From the NCBI RefSeq assembly GCF_008831285.2, contig NC_045145.1, forward strand, positions 3,636,723 through 3,700,722: 64,000 nucleotides of DNA, written 5' to 3'. This DNA comes from Nymphaea colorata (taxonomy: Eukaryota; Streptophyta; Magnoliopsida; Nymphaeales; Nymphaeaceae). Position numbers and translations under genes: made by a program. This document shows positions 62,657-64,000 of the stretch, one piece after another (position 1 is the stretch's first letter; every line of letters begins with the position of its first letter). The notes under the pieces were generated by a model, which saw only the letters and a program-made list of their open reading frames with translations, had not been told where the DNA came from and did not search any database.

Positions 62657-62965
62657 TTGCTTATTAAGTCTTGTCTTATTTTACTACTGAGTTCTTCACT
62701 CTCATTGTCTTCTCTAATTCGCTCACTTATTCTTTCTTTTTATTTTTTTCTTGCAACGACTATAAAAAAAAATTCTTAAAAGGGACTGGGTAATCTCGAT
62801 ATTTCACATACAAACATATGCTTATTTTTCTATATTACTTTTCATAACCATTTTTTCACGGACTTGAAGATATTAAAACATGAGTGGGTGATCTCATTTC
62901 ATATACCCACATATGTATACAGCCAAAAGTCAACGCCGCTGGCTGAATGACAATTTGTGAATAAA

Positions 62966-63000
62966 TCCATTATAAACAATCATCCATTATAAACAATCAC
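62966..63000. repeat. 17-bp unit repeated twice
   Basis: ATCCATTATAAACAATC occurs twice in a row. Confidence 0.9.
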
Positions 63001-63109
63001 CTTATTAGATACGTGGCCAATTTGATGACTGCTTTTTAGTAATAAATGTTTTAAATTTCAACAATTGGACAGCAGTAGGAACATGGCAGCATCTTCTATA
63101 TATATATAT

Positions 63110-63220
63110 AAAGCGAGAGAGAGATAGATATAAAGAGTCTCAAATGTTTACATCAGGTGTGGACATCGGTATGTGTAGATAAATATTTGAGCCTCATTAT
63201 ATCTATCTCCCTCTCGCTTT
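63110..63220. repeat. Long imperfect hairpin (foldback element)
   Basis: A 41-base arm (63110-63150) and its complement (63180-63220) differ at four positions and enclose a 29-base loop. AT runs on both sides extend the pairing. The arms carry AAAGCGAGAGAG and CTCTCGCTTT ends. It may be a foldback MITE or a small-RNA precursor. Confidence 0.85.
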
Positions 63221-63240
63221 ATATATATATATATATATAT

Positions 63241-63257
63241 ATAGCAAAAATAAAAAG

Positions 63258-63294
<37 letters not shown>

Positions 63295-63312
63295 CAAAAA
63301 TAAAAAGTCATC
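63241..63312. repeat. Direct repeat with AT spacer
   Basis: TATAGCAAAAATAAAAAGTC occurs at about 63241 and 63291, separated by an AT run. It lies directly after the long hairpin. Confidence 0.9.
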
Positions 63313-63378
63313 ATGTGATTTACTACTCGTGAGCGCTTATACACTTAGTAGATTCAAGTGGTTTACCTTATATGGTAT

Positions 63379-63425
63379 AAGAGTGAGAGAAAGCGAGAGG
63401 AGAAGAGTGAGAGAAAGCGAGAGGA
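63379..63425. repeat. 24-bp purine-rich unit repeated twice
   Basis: A GAGTGAGAGAAAGCGAGAGG unit is present twice in tandem, followed by a further purine tract to about 63450. Confidence 0.9.
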
Positions 63426-63497
63426 GAGGGGAGAAGAGGGGGGAGACAAGAGCCCGTAATTGGTAGAGGAGCCGAGCGTTTGCTAGAATCAAGTGCC

Positions 63498-63554
63498 TAT
63501 GGGCTTCCACTAGGCAATCGGACCCTATGGGCTTTCACTAGGCAATCGGACCGC
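63498..63554. repeat. 28-bp unit repeated twice
   Basis: CTATGGGCTTYCACTAGGCA with the following ATCGGACC is present twice in tandem, with one or two differences. Confidence 0.9.
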
Positions 63555-63621
63555 TACATTGAATGTGGGCCGACTCTGATTCCCGATTACATGCCAATTG
63601 TAATGAACGCCACTTGACCTT

Positions 63622-63862
63622 TTGGGTGAGCAAGGGGTATTAATCCCATCGCCCGAAAAAGGCCCGAAGGCCCCCCCATTCCCCCTGCCTCCGGGGTCCT
63701 GAGCTGCGTCGGTGTCAGCGACAGCAACGGTGCACCCTTCAGCTTAGATGCCGCACCCTACCGCCTTAAGACACAGGAACATAACTCCCACGGGAATCGA
63801 ATTAGAGACCTGCCTTAGTACAGGCCCCTAGCTCAACCAGCTACGCTATGCCCCTTGAGACA
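63622..63862 (-). mobile_element. tRNA-derived SINE with target-site duplication
   Basis: Read on the minus strand the element starts near GGGGCATAGCG, has a perfect RNA polymerase III A box TAGCGTAGCTGG (complement of 63837-63848) and a B-box-like AATTCGATTCC (complement of 63793-63803) at tRNA-like spacing. It continues through a non-tRNA body and ends CTTGCTCACCCAAA. Both sides carry AACGCCACTTGACCTT (63606-63621 and 63863-63878), a 15-16 bp target duplication. The whole is about 240 bp. It lacks a tRNA anticodon arm and acceptor stem, so it is not a tRNA gene. Confidence 0.85.
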
Positions 63863-64000
63863 AACGCCACTTGACCTTATAATGACACTCATAGTCTCAA
63901 GAAATACTATTTTCAATAATACCATAAAGATAGGACCTTTCAAAAATTGAATTGGAGATGAGGCTATAACATGCCACCCAACCATGTTGCTACACATCAC

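Noticed and set aside
63793..63862. Possible tRNA gene on the minus strand
   Set aside because: A and B boxes are present but no cloverleaf with acceptor stem and anticodon; target duplications on both sides show it is a SINE.

Overview
The window is nuclear DNA from a flowering plant. Its few genes are split by GT-AG introns and lie in AT-rich DNA full of (AT)n and (GA)n tracts and small transposable elements. The gene families (GAUT, secreted LRR protein, CLE peptide, PAP2-type phosphatase, UGT) are those of angiosperms. GC-rich first exons in the phosphatase genes would fit a monocot, magnoliid or early-diverging angiosperm, but the sequence alone does not settle the species.

Layout. 3025-9908 (minus): a complete six-exon galacturonosyltransferase of the GAUT13/14 type (532 aa, Golgi pectin synthesis). 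15186-22752 (minus): a complete eleven-exon secreted leucine-rich-repeat protein (328 aa) in which most exons are exactly one 24-residue repeat; just upstream of its TATA box lies an uninterrupted array of about 66 GAGAC units (23013-23346). 23347-39106 is mostly repeats, with one intronless CLE peptide gene (30219-30590, minus) ending in RLVPTGPNPLHN. 39107-57430 (plus) is a tandem array of PAP2/PAP9-type purple acid phosphatases: three copies with open reading frames and complete metal-ligand sets, then a broken fourth copy. The third copy has lost the C-terminal membrane tail of the others. An orphan duplicate of its 5' flank survives upstream. 61704-62205 (plus) is the first exon of a UGT83A-like glycosyltransferase whose second exon is not in the window.

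The genes do not form a pathway or operon; they share plant cell-wall, secretory and signalling themes only by coincidence of location. The phosphatase array is the one functional cluster and arose by local duplication. Between genes there are several non-autonomous transposon families with multiple copies here: a TIR family with GGGATGTCAA ends (one copy interrupts the fourth phosphatase), a GC-rich-ended family, LINE 3' ends that finish in CT repeats, a tRNA-derived SINE with a clear 15-16 bp target duplication, a probable solo LTR, a CACTA terminus and hairpin elements.

No bacterial-type system, CRISPR array, rRNA gene or convincing tRNA gene was seen. All exon limits come from reading splice sites and matching remembered family sequence; no search was run.
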